NCBI GenBank assembly: GCA_002480735.1
Contig: DLCS01000052.1
Coordinates: 1 to 7,486 of the forward strand
Length of the DNA: 7,486 nt
Reading direction: 5' to 3'
Source of the DNA: Bacillaceae bacterium UBA7792
GTDB lineage: Bacteria; Bacillota; Bacilli; Bacillales; Cytobacillaceae
How positions within the stretch are numbered: position 1 is the stretch's first letter; every line of letters starts with the position of its first letter. The position numbers were made by a program, and so were the translations under genes. Below are positions 6,462 through 7,486 of this stretch, in pieces. The notes beneath the pieces were generated by a model. It was not told the DNA's origin. It made no database searches and worked only from the letters and a program-made list of their open reading frames with translations.

Positions 6462-6464
6462 AAG

Positions 6465-6496
6465 AATGGGGACCCACTTTGGGTCCTCATTTTTTA
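6465..6496 (+). terminator. Rho-independent terminator of the coat gene
   Basis: AATGGGGACCCA (6465-6476) pairs with TGGGTCCTCATT (6480-6491), 12 bp with one G-T pair and a 3-base loop, running into seven T residues (6490-6496). Confidence 0.95.
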
Positions 6497-6540
6497 ATAC
6501 TAGTATCGTCATTAATTTGCGGCAAAACTTAAGGCGTTGA

Positions 6541-6574
6541 AAAAGGGATGCCATCTTTTCATGGTGACATCCCC
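6541..6574 (-). terminator. Rho-independent terminator of the LysM gene
   Basis: On the minus strand GGGATG and CCAT (6561-6573) pair with ATGG and CATCCC (6545-6554) around a 6-base loop with a 3-base bulge, followed by TTTTTC. It lies 6 bases past the LysM stop codon. Together with the terminator at 6465-6496 it insulates two convergent genes. Confidence 0.75.
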
Positions 6575-6579
6575 TTATA

Positions 6580-6801
6580 TTAGGTTCCATATTCAACATT
6601 CGTTTCCTTTTCAACTGGTACACATAGTGTGTCACCAATGGTAAGCTGCTTCGGATCCATATGTTTATTGACCTTTAAAATGGAGATTATGGATATGTTG
6701 AATTCCCGAGCTATGGAGCAGACTGTGTCACCTCTTTTGATCTTATAGGATCTCAAGCTACCATGGACTACTGTACTCTTACCCATTTCCATCACCACCA
6801 T
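6580..6801 (-). CDS. Small LysM-domain protein
   Basis: This 73-residue protein consists almost entirely of one LysM module (residues about 19-62). LysM domains bind N-acetylglucosamine-containing glycans such as peptidoglycan. Seen: YKIKRGDTVCSIAREFNIS at 19-37 and the second half LTIGDTLCVP at 53-62, the expected start and end of the fold. No signal peptide or membrane segment is present, so secretion by Sec is unlikely; small LysM proteins of sporeformers often act in the mother cell on the forespore surface, which is inference here. Cys28 and Cys60 sit at places usually held by other residues. The ATG at 6801 is chosen because GAAGGAAG (6809-6816) precedes it by 7 bases; a TTG at 6828 would add nine residues but lacks a ribosome binding site. 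It is convergent with the coat gene. Confidence 0.85.
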   Translation of the reverse strand: MVVMEMGKSTVVHGSLRSYKIKRGDTVCSIAREFNISIISILKVNKHMDPKQLTIGDTLCVPVEKETNVEYGT

Positions 6802-6878
6802 GCTTTTTCTTCCTTCTACCCCGCTCAACTAGGCATTAAACCTATGACAATATCAAACGTTTAGACAAATTGGGGATC

Positions 6879-6910
6879 AAAAAAGCCCCCTCCTAAAAGG
6901 AAAGGGCCTT
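6879..6910 (-). terminator. Rho-independent terminator after the 106-residue gene
   Basis: On the minus strand AAGGCCCTTTCCT (6898-6910) pairs with AGGAGGGGGCTT (6883-6894), loop TTT, with one bulged G and two G-T pairs, followed by TTTTTT. It lies 10 bases past the stop codon. Confidence 0.88.
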
Positions 6911-6920
6911 AATCAAACAA

Positions 6921-7241
6921 TCAAGCTACTACATAGGTAATGACTACATTTTGCGGTAGATCTTCTTCATGCTCTGAATTCTTCAATCTTTCACAGGATG
7001 GCATTTCAAATGAGAAATCCTCTACACCACTTGGAATGATCCCCTTTTTCTTGAGGTGATCAAAAACCATTTGAATGCCCTCCTCAGAGGACATTTTCTC
7101 CCCTGTGTCTGACCTTTCAAATCCTTCTACACATGTTTCAATAATATGTTCGTTAACCTGCTCCGTAGCAAAAATCATTTTTGCTTCGGTAATTTCTTCA
7201 ACCTCTTGATTTTCCAACTCAATATAAGTAGTTATATGCAT
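6921..7241 (-). CDS. Unrecognised acidic 106-residue protein
   Basis: I do not recognise this protein. It is 106 residues, strongly acidic (Glu/Asp-rich) and soluble-looking, with no signal peptide and no membrane segment. It starts MHITTYIELENQEVEEI, a beta-strand-like opening, has a helical middle (about 52-66), a Cys at 37 and at 83, and ends with another beta-like stretch NVVITYVVA (98-106). The ATG at 7241 is supported by GGAGGTG (7248-7254) 6 bases upstream; an in-frame GTG at 7265 would add eight residues, but its reading would run through that ribosome binding site. The real-gene case rests on the strong ribosome binding site, a TATAAT box just upstream and a good terminator downstream. 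It forms a single-gene unit between the LysM gene and an ABC permease. No function can be proposed. Confidence 0.78.
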   Translation of the reverse strand: MHITTYIELENQEVEEITEAKMIFATEQVNEHIIETCVEGFERSDTGEKMSSEEGIQMVFDHLKKKGIIPSGVEDFSFEMPSCERLKNSEHEEDLPQNVVITYVVA

Positions 7242-7269
7242 AACAGGCACCTCCACCATCTTCACTCAC

Positions 7270-7328
7270 ATTATAGGAGATGAAGTTAACCGTTGGATAA
7301 AGATTGGATAAAGTTCATCTTTTATCCA
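7270..7328 (-). promoter_or_regulatory. Promoter with tandem TGGATAAA repeats for the 106-residue gene
   Basis: The minus strand reads TATAAT at 7270-7275 (predicted start near 7263). No standard -35 is present. Instead, TTGGATAAAG occurs twice with an 11-base period (7293-7302 and 7304-7313, plus-strand reading), and an inverted copy TTTATCCA lies at 7321-7328. Repeats one helical turn apart in the -30 to -65 zone suggest an activator or repressor site; the regulator is unknown. Confidence 0.5.
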
Positions 7329-7369
7329 TATATTTTTGACAAAATTTAGTCTTTTTATGTCTGAGATCA

Positions 7370-7486
7370 TTATTCGTATCTCAATGCTTCGATTGGATCA
7401 AGCTTTGATGCTTTGTTCGCTGGGAGCAATCCAAAAATAATGCCAATTGCCATGGAAAAAATAATTCCACCAACAACGACCTGCCA
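7370..7486 (-). CDS. ABC transporter permease, FtsX/MacB type (C-terminal end only)
   Basis: Only the last 38 codons are inside the window; the gene continues past its right edge. The visible part is a hydrophobic segment (roughly the first 22 residues, [20 protein letters not shown]) followed by [16 protein letters not shown] and TAA. This ending, a last membrane helix followed by [15 protein letters not shown], is the hallmark of FtsX-like permeases of the MacB family, which work with an ATPase to export substrates or act mechanically on envelope proteins. The substrate and partner genes lie outside the window. I see no clear terminator between its stop codon and the promoter of the next gene. 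Confidence 0.88.
   Translation of the reverse strand, partial: WQVVVGGIIFSMAIGIIFGLLPANKASKLDPIEALRYE

Noticed and set aside
6330..6638. 102-residue minus-strand frame spanning the coat gene end and the LysM gene end
   Set aside because: It overlaps two real genes and two terminators, and shows no family motif.
6802..6828. TTG start extending the LysM protein by nine residues
   Set aside because: No ribosome binding site precedes the TTG, while GAAGGAAG is well placed for the ATG at 6801.

Overview
The window looks like an ordinary chromosomal segment of a low-GC, Gram-positive, endospore-forming bacterium of the Bacillaceae (genus not resolved). The evidence is strong AGGAGG-like ribosome binding sites, GTG/TTG starts, tight hairpin-plus-T-tract terminators, a Coat F-type spore coat protein, a PurR-type operator, and proteins close to Bacillus YhcT, YkaA/Pit, PbuO and YhcQ. 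I see no phage, transposase, CRISPR array, rRNA or tRNA.

Layout, left to right. (1) A plus-strand RluA-family pseudouridine synthase (38-916) with its own terminator. (2) A roughly 200-base gap holding an unexplained three-copy inverted/direct repeat. (3) A minus-strand lipoprotein di-haem cytochrome c peroxidase (1164-2228). (4) A 327-base divergent control region with a perfect TGTGA-N6-TCACA site (Fnr/Rex-like), a TGACA-N4-TGTCA palindrome on a sigma-A -35 box, and an AT-rich palindrome. (5) A plus-strand two-gene operon, a DUF47 PhoU-like protein and the PiT phosphate transporter (2556-4184), with a terminator. (6) A purine permease of the NCS2/AzgA type (4398-5699) whose promoter is covered by a pair of correctly spaced PurBoxes. 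(7) A Coat F-like spore protein (best start TTG at 5811, end 6461) and a strong terminator. (8) Three minus-strand units: a small LysM protein (6580-6801), an unrecognised acidic 106-residue protein (6921-7241) with a tandem-repeat promoter, and the last 38 codons of an FtsX/MacB-type ABC permease (7370-7486).

How they fit together. The units are mostly independent. DUF47 and Pit form one low-affinity phosphate uptake unit. The permease salvages purine bases under PurR/PRPP control. The peroxidase faces the outside of the membrane as a lipoprotein and is probably induced when oxygen is low. The coat and LysM proteins converge on each other and both fit spore-envelope roles, though the LysM assignment is inference.

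I do not see a clear undescribed multi-gene system. The best leads are the peroxidase with a Phe at the usual distal-His position beside an Fnr-like site, the three-copy repeat at 970-1063, the TGGATAAA repeat promoter before the unknown 106-residue gene, and the two-cysteine mini-LysM protein.
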